Positions 1 through 11,222 are shown, counted from the stretch's first letter. The stretch: DNA of 64,000 nt from Branchiostoma floridae (GCF_000003815.2 NC_049981.1:21540091-21604090); one strand, 5' to 3'. The notes: a model not told the origin generated them from the sequence alone. Made by a program: numbers and translations.

Positions 1-147
1 TACATGTGAAGGTAATACTGGATGTACAGTACGGTGTGTGTATCGAGGTTGTTAAGCCTGCGTCACAATTCAAGCGAACGCTGGTTGAATTTGGCGATCG
101 GCTAGAGCTCGCCGAATCGCGAATTTAAAAAACGCCTTGATTTCGTA

Positions 148-431
148 AAGGTGGGTTCACACGTGCGTATGTTTTTAAGTCCGTATGAGGTCCGTTCGCA
201 ATTCTTAGCCTTCAATAAGCTCCACAAGTTACTGGAAAAATAATAGAAATTGGACACATGAAGCCAGATAACATGCCAGCGGAGTTAGCTTGTAGTAAAC
301 CATACTCATCGTACAACTAGCCCCTCTGGCATATTACATGCCTAGCGACCTGTGGAGCCTGGTAGAGGCTTATACGGACTTAAAAACACACGGACTTAAA
401 ACATACGCACGTGTGAACCCCCCCCCCCCCC
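148..431. mobile_element. MITE family A, copy 1 (imperfect palindrome)
   Basis: The ends are inverted copies of each other: GGGTTCACACGTGCGTATG on the left and CATACGCACGTGTGAACCC on the right, followed by a C-run. Inner arms carry the pair CTCCACAAGTTACTGGAAAA and TAGCGACCTGTGGAGCCTGG. The whole element can fold on itself and codes for nothing. Other copies lie near 1470, 8530 and 25802. It is a non-autonomous DNA-transposon type repeat; the superfamily is not recognised. Confidence 0.75.
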
Positions 432-1303
432 GAAATTGAACGTGCGACAAGATGTAGAACTTAGAAGTTTGAACAAAACAGAGAATACTTGAAAAAGACG
501 TTCTTTCTCCATGAAACTCTTTGGTCGCATTGCAGTCTAAACGTCGAGACGTCGAAGTGGTTGTTACTAAGGTGAAGTGGCCGTAAGATTAATATTTGAA
601 GAATACGAAGTGCGTTTCGTGGAATATCTCAAGAAAACAAACGGATGTAGGCGGCGTGCCTACGCTAGCTATTATAGTGAGAATGATTTGCCAGGGGAGT
701 GTTGGTACCAGAGGGTTTGGCCGGGTGCGGAATGTTTACCGTAGCGTGGACTGACTCCCCTGGCCAATTTCCCGATGTTTCTGTCCAATTCTACGATCCC
801 CGCACCCCCATAGGAAGGAATAGCGGAGGCCAGAAAGTACAGGGCATGACTTAAGTTGCCGCTAGCTTCGGTGGCGACGTCTGATTGGTTAATCTCCTGT
901 GAAGCCCGCGAACTTGTTTTTGTTTTCAAGACTACCGGAACAACGTCAACAGCCAAGTGGCAAGAAATCTACACAATAGAACCTTTGTCTTTTTTCTCAG
1001 AATCCTCCTCCAAGATTAGGCGCGTGTCGTCTTGTGTTCAATTTATTCCGCTGCGAGTGAAAAAAAAATCAAGAGCTAAATATCCCTCTGGCGAATGCTA
1101 TGTCAACCCGCCCATGGGCATGGAATGATCCATTTTGATTTTTTCCGCGTGACTTTCAGTAATCAATGAATGAAGAGTTTGAGTATGTTGTTAATAAAGA
1201 ACATAAAGCAAACAGATATCTATGAAAACACACCGCCTGGTGTCTACTCTGATCTCGAGAAAAGAAAATGCCCTGTCAAAAAAACGCACCCTCTTTTGCA
1301 GGT
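432..1303. other. No gene seen
   Basis: No coding exon is supported here. The open frames at 672-1128 lie on opposite strands of the same DNA and match nothing I recognise. A short inverted repeat (CCAGGGGAGT at 691 and ACTCCCCTGG at 754) resembles the centre of the family A elements, so part of this stretch is probably decayed mobile DNA. Confidence 0.5.
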
Positions 1304-1442
1304 GTATTCTCCAAGCAGAGGTTTCGGTCGGGGACTAGTAGAAGCCGTGATACTTTAATCGTCTGCAGAAGGGAAGCAATCGATAAAAATCCTGGTCACT
1401 ACTACCTCCTCCCCTCTACAGAACCCTCTGCTTGGAGAATAT
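1304..1442. mobile_element. Short inverted-repeat element (MITE-like)
   Basis: The ends are TATTCTCCAAGCAGAGG and its inverse CCTCTGCTTGGAGAATA, about 100 bp apart, with no coding capacity. Fragments of the same terminus (CTCCAAGCAGA, CTGCTTGGAGA) recur near 1969 and 2860, so this is a local interspersed family. Confidence 0.55.
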
Positions 1443-1469
1443 AGCAGGTGAACTAAAGAACGTTTAAAG

Positions 1470-1750
1470 CCCGTTTCACACGTGCGTATACGTATGTCCG
1501 TGCGAGGCCCGTGTGGAGTTCTTAGCATCTACCAGGCTCCACAGGTCGCTGGAAAAATAGTTAGCAATTGGATAATTACAGACACATAACATGCCAGGGG
1601 AGTTAACTGCCTGAGGCGTATGATTTGCTACCCAGCTAACTCAGCTGGCATGTTATCTGGCTATATTTGTCCAATTTCTATTTTTTTTCAGGGACATGAG
1701 GAGCCTGGTAGAGGCTTAAGACTTTCATACGGACGTGTGAACCCACCTTA
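1470..1750. mobile_element. MITE family A, copy 2
   Basis: It has the same ends as the copy at 148 (TTCACACGTGCGTATACG on the left, ACGGACGTGTGAACCCACC on the right). The same inner arms are present: CTACCAGGCTCCACAGGTCG on the left and GAGCCTGGTAGAGGC on the right. The central part is again a palindrome around GGGGAGTTAAC and CAGCTAACTC. Confidence 0.75.
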
Positions 1751-1975
1751 ACTCCGGAAGTAAGACGCACGGTGTACCTTTGGCGGCATGACCTCACCGT
1801 GTGCTCGTGCGCCCCCGCCACTCTCCCCGAGGCGATGTCACACACTGTACGGTGGAATTCTGTCGCTGGGAGGACATATTGTAAACAATGCTGCCGGTAT
1901 CGGTACGGTTGTACATTTGGTCAGAATGAACGTTGTCTTGTGCGTCGTATCGAGAAGATTTTCTGATCTCCAAGC

Positions 1976-2122
1976 AGATCTTGCGGTGGTTTAAGACAGT
2001 AACATAAGCTGAGGAAGGAGTTTAGCCGGCAGAGGAGTTTTATTCCACCGCGAAAACTCCTCTACCGGCTAATCTCCTTCCCCAGCTTAATATGTTACTG
2101 TCTTAAACCACCACAAGATCTG
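1976..2122. mobile_element. Long foldback (about 68 bp arms)
   Basis: The left arm begins GATCTTGCGGTGGTTTAAGA and the right arm ends with its near-perfect inverse, TCTTAAACCACCACAAGATC. A loop of about 12 bases separates the arms. It is most likely a MITE. A hairpin RNA is possible but nothing else supports one. Confidence 0.6.
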
Positions 2123-2149
2123 CATTAAGATTTTTCAACCTCCTCGGTC

Positions 2150-3199
2150 GTATTGACTGCGGGCTTGGATGATCAGTCCCAACGTGCACAGAGGTGACTC
2201 GGACTGGGTCTGGTTTACACGCCGTCTAGCCCACTTTTATATTGTCCCGGCGCCGTGACCACCTTTAATCCCCATAACAAAGCACTTCTCGGAACTTTCC
2301 TGTTTGGTCCTAACGATTTCTGAGCAGAAGATGACACACTCTCTTCCAAGCAAAGGTTGGGCGCTGCCCATTGTCTGTGCCAAATATGGGAGAATGGCCC
2401 GGGGGCGGAGCGTTCCAATTATTGGTCTCTACCAGGCTCTACAATATCCGTAGTGTTTTCTATCTTTAATTTAGCACATTTTTACTATTTTTCCAGCGAA
2501 AATGAGCATGGTAGAGGCTGGCTCCGCGGGTCGCTGAGAATTTGGTAGATATTGGCCAAATAGACGAGATAACGCACAATAGTAGTGAGCTGGCCCATAG
2601 GTACAGTTTGCAACCTAGGGAGCCTGTCGTAGCCTCTACCAGACTCTGTCGCTAGTAATGGAAGACTTTGGCCAAGTTTAATAGGGATGAAAGCCTAGCA
2701 GGTGTTAATTGACCTAGGGGTGAATTGTCCGGCCGACGGAGTCTGTCTTTGTGATAGTTTGATAGACTGCAAAAGACTGACTGAAATTCCATGGCAAGTT
2801 ATTTATCCCTATTAGGCCAAATGCCTCTCTCTTTCCATCCAGCTGACACGTCGTGTCGTCTGCTTGGAGACCTGTCGGGAGTCGCCTTCCACAAAGGTTA
2901 AAGTGTCAACCCGCCCAGTATAATTTGATTATTCCAACAAAGGGACTAGCTCGGCACTAAACATCATTTGAGTAATGAACTAACCATTCCCAGTGGGGTG
3001 CAGCTGGGCGTGTACTCCCCTGGCATATTACCTGTCTATCTGACCAGTTATTTATTACTAGTATAAGTTGTTTCCACTGACCTGTAGAGCTTGGTAGAGA
3101 CCAGTTCCAATATCTATTGTGTTTACTGTTAGAGATGATGTGTATTTGGAATTTCAAAACCATATCCAGTTGCTTGAGTATTTACTTTTGGGCGTATAG
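2150..3199. other. Decayed family A fragments, no gene
   Basis: Several broken pairs of the family A inner arm occur: CTCTACCAGGCTCTAC (about 2428), TTTTTCCAGCG (about 2490), GCATGGTAGAGGC (about 2507), CCTCTACCAGACTC (about 2632) and GAGCTTGGTAGAGACC (about 3086). The region looks like nested, eroded inverted-repeat elements. No exon is supported. Confidence 0.45.
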
Positions 3200-3204
3200 T
3201 TAAG

Positions 3205-3485
3205 AACGTTTATTTGCAAGTTCCTGCCCGGAGGCTTATTGCAAGTACATGGTATGAACAAAGAAACATGCATGGCATACATACAGCTGACACTTGACAG
3301 GTGCCGACAAAAGATGGACACATCGATAAGTTACACAATTTTTGACGATAATGTGCATCATACAAAAACGCTCTTATAGCGAACTGTTTACTAGGTTTAG
3401 ATATAGTTCGGTTTTCTTTCATAATACCATGGACTTGCGGGTCTATAAGTGATGAATGGCACATTTCTTTGTTTGCATTTGGCAC
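3205..3485 (-). repeat. Interspersed repeat ending in TTGCAAATAAA (copy 1)
   Basis: Read on the minus strand, the repeat ends CCGGGCAGGAACTTGCAAATAAA-like, matching plus-strand copies that end near 17157 and 33055. The end resembles a retroposon 3' terminus with its own poly(A) signal. Small open frames in all copies end with similar residues because the repeat is shared, not because it is a gene. Confidence 0.55.
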
Positions 3486-4156
3486 CTGCCTCCCTATCCC
3501 AGCTATGTCGCGTTTCCGCTATAAATCGTCTCTTCATGAGTTCACAATTACAACAAACACTTAACGGATAGCAGGGGTTTTATCTACCGTAAAGCTATAG
3601 ACATACCCTTTTGGGGAAATGCACCGCTAACTGCGAAATGCTCACAAAATAACTGACGATGTTGATTATGTTGTTCCACAACATGTAAAACTATTTGGCT
3701 GGGTTGTTTATGAACTAGCGTTGATTGACTACTACCTTGTTGTTTCGTTGTTGTGGTGCACAAAGGTATGAATCTGGTATTCGCTATGAAGCCAATCGCC
3801 TCCTCACACACAGCAACTAATAAAGGAACTGTTTGGGGCTCAGCGATCAAAATTGACATGCAAACTATTGAGACTTATACATGTACATATTATTATTATA
3901 CAGGTGTGACTTCACCTTCCTACAGTAAGTATTCCAATTGTAAGTTGGTTTTATCTAGAGGAACCGATCTTCAGTCAGAACTTCCAGGGGTTAGATCATT
4001 TTAAAATCAACTCAGTGGCTCATAACAATCTGAACAACAAATCGAGATTTCAGTCCCAAGAAGATGTGTTACTGTGCATTTACCTCAACCTGTGCCAAAT
4101 TTCATCTCATTCGATAAAAATGTTCTTGTTATAAAACAGCTTGCATTACGTTTTGA
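3486..4156. other. No gene seen
   Basis: No exon, repeat family or RNA gene is recognised here. The two overlapping antisense open frames around 3584-4004 show no domain and no splice context. Confidence 0.4.
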
Positions 4157-4379
4157 CTCCCCTTTGTAAGGCCTCCTTTCCTCTAGGACCGCGATCGTGC
4201 TGCGCTCTCACTGCGACCTATAGCTACCATACAAAACGTAAAAGTGTGATTGAGAAGACAACAAAAGGCACAAAGTGTACCAAGATTCGTTTCCTTTCCA
4301 TACAATTCGTTGAGCGATATGTCAAATTTTAGGTCGCAGAGAGAGCGCGGTGAGAGCGCGGTCCTAGTGGAAAGGGGGC
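4157..4379. mobile_element. MITE family B, copy 1
   Basis: The right end reads GTCCTAGTGGAAAGGGGGC and the left end is an inverted version (CCTTTCCTCTAGGACCGCG). Just inside lie CTCTCACTGCGACCTA and TAGGTCGCAGAGAGAGCG. A matching copy is at 44226-44518. It sits immediately 3' of the LRR-Ig stop codon. Confidence 0.7.
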
Positions 4380-4403
4380 ATAACTAGTAATGACGCATGT
4401 GTT

Positions 4404-4588
4404 CTACACATAACTATCCGTGGTCTCATCGACGTTTTCTTCGGCAAGACCGGGGCTTGGGATGACTTTCAGCTGGAGGAACGCCGTGGCCTGGCCCAGG
4501 TAGTTGGCGGCCATGCAGGAATACGTGCCCGTGTCGTCGGGACCAGTCTCTACGATGATAAGAGTTCCATCGTCCAGAACTTCGAGGC
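4404..4588 (-). CDS. LRR-Ig gene exon 4 (second half of Ig, stop)
   Basis: Acceptor AATTCCAG|GCCTCG, phase 1. Residues 657-717 give LDDGTLIIV, DDTGTYSC and a short acidic tail ending DSYV with a TAG stop at 4404-4406. No transmembrane helix follows in frame. No clear AATAAA is seen between the stop and the adjoining MITE. Confidence 0.87.
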
Positions 4589-4720
4589 CTGGAATTACAC
4601 AATCATACAATATGTACTGTGCCACAACGGCGCTGAAAAAGTACAACGTGTTCAATACTTATCGCCTGTGACAATGTTTGCTGCTTCTTAAATTGATCGC
4701 GTGTGTGTGAGTGTGTGTTT

Positions 4721-4752
<32 letters not shown>

Positions 4753-7700
4753 GAAACCCCAACTAACCCAGCTGTCNNNNNNNNNNNNNNNNNNNNNNNN
4801 NNNNNNNNNNNNNNNNNNNNNNNNNNNNNNNNNNNNNNNNNNNNNNNNNNNNNNNNNNNNNNNNNNNNNNNNNNNNCTGTCTGTATGTATACGTGTCTGT
4901 GTGCATGGTGTGCGTATGTGTGTGTATAAGTGTGTGTGACTCTGTGTGTGTGTCTGTCTGTATATGTGTTTGTGTGTATGTGTATGTGTGCGTTTGTGCG
5001 CGCGCGCGCGTCACTGTGTGTGACAGTGTGCATGTGTGTGTGGTGTGTTTGTGTTTGTGTGTCTGTTTGTGTGTGTGAGGGGGTGGCTGTGCTTGCGTGT
5101 GTGTGTGTCACTGTGAGCGCCCGGAGGGCATTGGGGTTTTTTTTAGCGAGGGGAATCGAGGGCATAGGAAACACACAAATTAGCGTACCGGGATGTGGTG
5201 AATTGTCGGCGAGTGTTATTCCCCTCGGGGTTGACCACAGAATCACGGCTTCCGGACAGGCCGTGACGTTGCACTTCAAGACGGCGCTGTGACCGGATGT
5301 GGTGTTGACGTCACTTCCGCTCGTGTCGATGCTCGGCGTGGAGAAATGTGAACAGTTGCACTTGAACTGTTCGAGCGGTATCTGCAGTCCCAAAAAGGGA
5401 GAAAATATGAATCATGTCTTTCTACTAGCTTTTTTTTATGTAAACAAAAACAGGCATTACAGTTGTAGTTGTCGCCTGAATGTTTTCTTTAATTTCATAC
5501 CTCGCACAAAGTGACAAGTTTAAAAAATTATGCCTTATAAAATCTGTAACATCATATCTTATGTATACTTTACCAGTTTGATGCCTTTATATTCTTTCTT
5601 TTATTTCCTACCTCGCGCAAAGTCTTGTTTCGTAGTTCGGGCGGGTCCTGACACGTCAGTGCTCCAGCGACGAGACCCTGTGGAGACTGCTGCCATCGCG
5701 CGTACTCGTACATCTGGCAGTCACAGCGCCACGGGTTCGACTCCAGGTTCAGGGCCTCCTGTGGGTCTCCTGCGGGAAAAGAGTCAGAGGTCACTTTAAA
5801 CAGAACCACGGGTTCTACTAAAGGTTCAGGGCTTCCTGCGGGTCACCTGCGGAACAGGTCAGAGGTCACTTTAAACAGAGCCACGGGTTTGACTCCAGGT
5901 TCAGGGCCTCCTGTGGGTCACCTGCGGAACAGGTCAAGGGTAACTTTAAACAGAGCCTGGGGTTCGACTCCAAGTTCAGGGCCTCCTGTGGGTCACCTGC
6001 GGAACAGGTCAAAGGTCACTTTAAACAGCGCCACGGGTTCGACTCCAGGTTCAGGGCCTCCTGTGGGTCTCCTGCGGAAAAGGGGTCAGAGGTCACTTAA
6101 AACAGAGCCACGGGTTCGACTCCAGGTTAAGGCCTCCTGCGGGTCACCTGTGGATGAGGCCACTTCCCGATGAGGGGATTTTTATGATTGTGTAACGTTA
6201 TATTGTATATCAACACTTATAAGGCTAACGTCACATTTTTACAGCTTTGCATTTGTATGTAGCTAAATAAAGAACTTGCTCACATAATTCATGATCATTA
6301 CAAACTTACATACATTACAAGCTAGTCTACGTTTAAAATTTCGACAAGACAAGCAGTGTCTCACCATAGTACGTCAGTGGGTCGAAGACGTTCCACGGCA
6401 GGTACCGCATGTCGTTATTCTCAAACCACAGCGACTTCACTCCAGTGGACGAGTTAAAGGCCTCTCCGTCTATCAACCGCAGTTTGGTACCTTTCAGCAT
6501 CACCTCGTACATGCTCTGACTTTGCCATTTGAAGGCATCGGGGCCGAGGTAGACGATCGGGTTGTGGGATAGATCAATGGAAAATAGATGCTTCAGAGGT
6601 TTGAGGGCGTCCGGGGAGAGGGAGGTTATGTTGTTTCCCTTCAAGACTAGAATATACAAATCGGACAGGTTAGTGAAGTCTCCGGGATGAAGGGAAGTGA
6701 TCTGGTTGTCGGAAAGGTCCAGCGTTTCTGACATTTGCGGGACGTGATGTAACGCTAAGGATGGCACCTGGGTCAGGTTGTTGGAAGCTAGTTTAAGGGT
6801 GTCAAGCTGAGACAAACCCTGCAGGATTGCAGCGTCGACAGTACCCCTCTGTCGGAAGTATTTGATATTAGAGAGACATAGGGTCCTTAGGTTGCCTAAC
6901 TTAGCAAACTGTTTGCCTTCTAAATATTCAATTGGGTTTGAAGAAATATCCAAATACGTTAGACCGGAAGGCAAACTTGGAACTGAAGTGAGCAGGTTAT
7001 TTTGAAGCTGCAGTGTGCTTAGAGTACTCGGAAGTGAAACGTCGAAACTTGCGAGTGTGTTGTTTTGAACGCTGAGGCCTGTTAGAGTGGCGAGGCTGGC
7101 GAAGGTTTTGGCCGATATCACTTTAATTTCGTTCGCTTCCAGATTCAGTGTGGACATTTCTGTGATTTCGGAGAAAGCAGTGTCTGACAATGCTTGTAAT
7201 TTGTTGTAGCTCAGGTCGAGGGTGCTCACTGACTTTAACCCACTAAAAGCGCCCTCTATCGAGTTCAAGCTGTTGTTCGCCAAACTGAGACTACCAAGAT
7301 CTCCAAAGGCGGCAAACGCCCCTTCATGAATGTAGGATATGGCATTTTTTGTAAGGGCCAGGTTTGCACTTTTTCCCTGTGGCCCAACAAACGCCCCCTT
7401 CCGAATTTCAGTGATACTGTTGTCGTCCAGTCTGATCATAATAGACTTGCTCATATTTGAAAATGCCCCTACTTCAATATTCTCCAGCCCGTTCCCCTGT
7501 AAGTAGACAGCCGTGAGCAAAGGCAGATCCTTGAAACAACCTTTTTGAATCGACTTTATCCTGTTCCACCTCAAATCGACGGTGTCCAGTTTTTTCAGGC
7601 TTCCAAAAACACCCGGTGGTAAAGCGGTTATTTCGTTATGCACCATTTCTATGTAATTTAGACCGGGGACTCCCACAAACGACCCAATGTCGACGGTAGA

Positions 7701-7982
7701 GATTAGGTTGTCATCAAAGTAGATCGTGTTGAGATGGGACAGTCCTTCCAAGTCACCGCCCTTTAGGGCGGACAACTTGGTACCCCTGATGACGAACAGG
7801 GTAGTGTTCTTTGGAGCTCCGCTAGGGACGCTCGTGAGGTTTGGGTTGTTACAAGTGACAGTGACCGCGGGGGGAGAGGAAACGCAAGAACAGCCTTCCG
7901 GGCAGTCGGCACTGATGGACCATTCTAGCAGACAGGCCGCCATGATGACAACGAGTAGTTGTTTTGTTATGAGACCCGCCAT
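4404..7982 (-). CDS. LRR-Ig protein, four-exon gene, 717 aa
   Basis: The coding exons are 7982-6365, 5769-5612, 5381-5189 and 4588-4404. Junction phases are 1, 0 and 1, the frame is continuous, and every intron is GT-AG. The product has a signal peptide (residues 1-25, hydrophobic LLVVIMAACLL), an LRRNT cysteine cluster (C27, C31, C33), then a long run of leucine-rich repeats to about 535. An LRRCT follows (NPWRCDC at 551-557, C579, C600, C602). One Ig domain spans about 610-700, with C629, W641, DTGTYSC at 675-681. The tail after the Ig domain is acidic and has no membrane segment, so the protein should be secreted. LRR-Ig proteins are greatly expanded in amphioxus and generally bind protein or microbial ligands; the ligand here is unknown. 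The start at 7982 (AAGATGG context) was preferred to an upstream ATG at 8009 because it begins the signal peptide directly. An additional 3' exon adding a membrane anchor cannot be excluded. Confidence 0.88.
4690..5120. repeat. TG-rich simple repeat with a 100-base assembly gap
   Basis: A poly-T/poly-G run (4719-4750) is followed by N bases at 4777-4876 and then irregular TG/TATG/CG repeats to about 5115. All of it lies in intron 3 of the LRR-Ig gene. The threonine/histidine and cysteine/valine frames here are repeat artefacts. Confidence 0.9.
5189..5381 (-). CDS. LRR-Ig gene exon 3 (end of LRRCT, first half of Ig)
   Basis: Acceptor GACTGCAG|ATACCG (phase 0); donor CCCG|GTACGC (phase 1). Residues 593-656 complete the LRRCT (KCNC) and start the Ig domain (AVLKCNV then ILWSTPRG). 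The reading frame stays open past the donor but runs into a simple repeat, so the splice is preferred. Confidence 0.87.
5612..5769 (-). CDS. LRR-Ig gene exon 2 (LRRCT, first part)
   Basis: Acceptor CCCGCAG|GAGACC; donor GCGAG|GTAGGA, phase 0. It codes residues 540-592, with NPWRCDC and TCQDPPEL, the first three LRRCT cysteines. Its acceptor and first 40 or so bases are repeated in the array that follows upstream in transcription. Confidence 0.88.
5729..6165 (-). repeat. 75-77 bp tandem array duplicating the exon 2 acceptor
   Basis: Units start at 5729, 5806, 5881, 5956, 6031 and 6108, with periods 77, 75, 75, 75 and 77. The first unit overlaps the true start of exon 2. Each extra unit repeats, on the minus strand, a GCAG or ACAG acceptor followed by the codons for DPQEALNLESNP. 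Copies at 5881, 5956 and 6031 keep that frame. The copy at 5806 has TAG codons and the copy at 6108 has lost a base. Reading on from any extra copy reaches a TGA within about 60 bases. Confidence 0.85.
6365..7982 (-). CDS. LRR-Ig gene exon 1 (signal peptide, LRRNT, LRRs)
   Basis: It codes residues 1-539 plus one base of codon 540. The leader is followed by DCPEGCSC and a series of repeats of about 24 residues with LxxLxLxxNxI spacing (for example LDTVDLRWNRIKSI and LSTLQLQNNLLTSV). All LRRs lie in this single exon, as is common for this family. The donor is TATG|GTGAGA, phase 1. Confidence 0.9.
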
Positions 7983-8009
7983 CTTGAATGTCTTCCTGTG
8001 CATAAGCAA

Positions 8010-8257
8010 ATGATAAACATTACTTTTGCAGTGCCCGAAGCACGCGTGATGTTTGGATACGGTTAATAAATACTATAAGATAACAGTAGTCGTTCCAGAA
8101 TTTCAGCTGAGAAGCTCTAGGTAAGACTAAACTATTGTCAGACCATCTAGGTTGTGTTCTCTTTAGAAATGACATAGAGAGATAGCATGTTAGAATTTAC
8201 ATTGTGCCACCACCAACACACATATTTTAACATCGTCTGCTTACCTCTGTGATACCC
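8010..8257. other. LRR-Ig 5' flank
   Basis: This is the only DNA between the start codon and the next mobile element. No TATA box or other convincing core promoter element was seen, and the transcription start is not resolved. Confidence 0.3.
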
Positions 8258-8495
8258 CCAGGTTACTAGGGAAGCGACCTCTTTGCAACCGCGCTGCGAC
8301 CTAGAATTTGACAGATCGCTCCGCGAACTTCATAGATACGAATATATCTTTTTACGCTCTGTTTGTTCTGTCATCTTTTCAGTAACATTTTTTCATATTG
8401 AAAGATATTTCAAATATGAAGTCAAGGTATTGATACAAATTCGATTCCGGTCGCATCGAGGTCGCGGCGAGATCTCCATCAGGTGGAACGGGGAG
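8258..8495. mobile_element. Divergent MITE family B copy
   Basis: GCTGCGACCTAGAATTTGAC near the left and GGTCGCGGCGAGATCTCC near the right match the inner parts of family B, with the same A/T-rich middle. The outer CCCCTTTCC ends are eroded. Confidence 0.45.
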
Positions 8496-8529
8496 TTACA
8501 GGTGGTCTTATGTTTGGGACCCCTTTGTT

Positions 8530-8697
8530 AGCGTTGTCCACTTGTAAAGCAGGGTGCATTTTGGCTACATTTATGGCTATATTTGTCCATTTTTCTTTTT
8601 TTCCAGTGACCTGTGGAGCCTGGTAGAGGGTAAGACATTCATACGGACCTCATACGGACTTGCATATATAACGTTACGCACGTGTGTACCCACCTTA
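8530..8697. mobile_element. MITE family A, right half only
   Basis: CAGTGACCTGTGGAGCCTGG, CATACGGACCTCATACGG and CGCACGTGTGTACCCACC match the right halves of the copies at 148 and 1470. The left half is missing. Confidence 0.65.
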
Positions 8698-11222
8698 ACG
8701 TTGACGCTAACCTAACTGAGGTAACATCGCTTCCTACATGCATGAATCAAGGAAGTAATTTATAGTTATACGAATTCCGTCTTGAGCATTGATATGTCTT
8801 CTGTGCGGGTACATGGACTAGAAATGGCAAGTTTCTGAAGCTAGCTTACGGTGCAAGACCGTTACTTAGTCATATTATAAAGTATATAGTTACATATTCT
8901 ACTGCAATTTGCCCAAGCATTTACATGCATAGGTCAGGATAGGAAGCGCAATTGTTACTCACAGTTTGGAGCAGTAGAAAGGTGGTGCGCAGTACAGTGT
9001 CTGTAGTCTGGACTTTGAGATATTTGCATACCGAGAGGTCAACAAGCGACCCCAATCTTACAGGGAGCACGTGGTCTAGATGTGTGCGTTGTAAGTAACG
9101 TTACAATAGAAGTCGTTTAATTGCACACCTCATTTGCCGATGTTACGTGCAATTATCCGTGTGGTGCAATGATGCGAAGTTCTCCCGCTGGACCGCACTG
9201 GCTGGGGATTTGGGGTTTCCGTGCAATTCACAGAAATTAACTGGCTCTAGTGTACTTAGTATACTTAGTATTTTCCAAAGGGCGTACGTTTTCCGTCGCC
9301 ACTGTTTTGTTTTGCTTTATTGACAGGACGTTAAACGTTACATTGCCTTAGATGCTAAACACATAATTAATACATAATTAGATGCTAAACACATAATTAA
9401 TCATGGGCAGTTTTTAAACGTTAAGAAACTGGCTTTAAGACGACCCTATTTTGGCACCATACCTGATGGCACCAAACACCTAATATAATGAGTTCGACAT
9501 CGTATTGCACCAGTGTCTGTTCTCTAAAAAACTTTTGAATTTTGTTTTGACTAATGATAGATAACACACACACAGAGTCTCACACACAAAGTCAGTTCAT
9601 TTCCCTTAGCGTCCGTCCTTTATTCACGAATCCTTCTTTGTACCGGTCACTATTCTCTATGTAACTAACCCGTGTGCAACTGCCAATGATATCTTCTTTA
9701 AGGGACTACGCAGTAGGACAGAAGTATTCTGGAAGCAAAGGTCGATGGGCAAAATCGTGACATTTTCTTAAGCGCCATTTTTTTCTGTGAGGGGTTTGCC
9801 GACAGAAACAAACAACAGCATATGAGAAAAGGTCATGATTTCCCCCCATCAACCTCAGCATGGAGAGTAGGAAAGAAGAAGAAATGAGCTGGTTTCACCA
9901 ACCTAGACTAGTTTACGAAATAGCTATGGTTCACTCAGGCTGTTGCCAGGGCATACGTACATGTCAGAGGCAGGTGACCGCAGCAACAAGTTGTAACCTA
10001 TGTCGTCCCCATTTCTGTGTCCATTCGAAGTGCTAGTTACTATCGGATGGATTTTAGTCTTCTTTCATTCATCAGCAGATAAACGTTCATGCTAAGATAC
10101 AAATAAAGTAAACTATCTGCAACGACGAAGTTTGATTTAACAAAGTACCTGCACGCCAACAATGACACAGAGTCTTAAGGCCTTCTGAAGCCACAAATAT
10201 TTAAAACTTTAGACGAACAACGATTTAGTCTACTGGCGGAGTAGTCACAACGAAATTACTAAGTCATTTTTCTAAACAATGCCCACACAGTGTATCCAAC
10301 AGTAATCAACATTCGCAAAAGTAACATGTACATAGAAAACAAGACATAACGTTATAGTCATAACCAATTAGGTAAATGTTATCTGGAATTACTCAAGAAA
10401 CGTCCCTTAACACATTTATCTAATGATTGTCACACAATATACACTAGATGGTACAAACATGTTCGGACTCAGGGTGGTGTTAGATTCTGTATGTTTAACT
10501 TTTACGACACCTGGATAAAGTTAAACTTCAGTTTTACCAAATATTTTGGTCAGTCCGGTTTTATGATGGAAGTCAAAGTTTTACTTTATCCAGAATGAGT
10601 TCCACCTACACAGATAAAGTTTTAACATAATGTTGCGACTTCTATCTGAAATATAAACAATTTTCTTTCATGGATGATTTTGCGACATTCATGAAATCCT
10701 TGAAAAACCCCTCAAAAAGACGTCCGATATGCAGCCGGTTTCTTGGAGCGCCGGCGTTTTTTTTTTTGGTTGTGAGGGGGGATTCTTGACTTTCATCGTA
10801 GGGGAAGGCTCAACATGGATCATACTGTGACTTATATCCTTGAAAATCCTTGTTTTCCCTAAAGATTTTGGCCCAATCTGGAAACGTTTTGGGTTAGAAA
10901 GAACAAGTAGGGTCTAAGCTTTCCCAATTTTGGTCAGAATTTGTTCAGTTCTCCAGTTACGTTTGCAAAAGGAGATATAAAAAATTCAGTTGTTTGGTCC
11001 TGCCCATGAGAAAATTGGGGTCAAAGGTAATATTTCTTTAGCCTTTCTAGTAGTTTGAGCTGATCAACCTACTGTTCTCTTTGCTGTATGTTTTTAAAAT
11101 AGACCCTTGTGACGAAGTAAAGCAATTGAAATTCAGATTTGGGCACCTCTTATGACAGGCAGTAAAAAAATTACGACAAATGTGCAGGTGTTGGCGCGTC
11201 GCGTGTGTTTTGGGCACACTTG
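8698..11222. other. Intergenic, no gene seen
   Basis: No coding frame of note occurs. A 30 bp tandem duplication (TAGATGCTAAACACATAATT) sits near 9350 and 9379. A weak inverted repeat (CTGGATAAAGT and ACTTTATCCAG) spans about 10510-10597. Several poly-T and poly-C runs occur. Nothing else is recognised. Confidence 0.45.

Noticed and set aside
3210-3485. 91-codon frame ending LRAGTCK and similar frames at 16878
   Set aside because: The shared ending comes from a dispersed repeat terminus (TTGCAAATAAA), not from a conserved gene.
5889-6173. Plus-strand 94-codon frame with repeated GSGPPVG
   Set aside because: It is the antisense of the 75-77 bp intronic array; the meaningful strand is minus.
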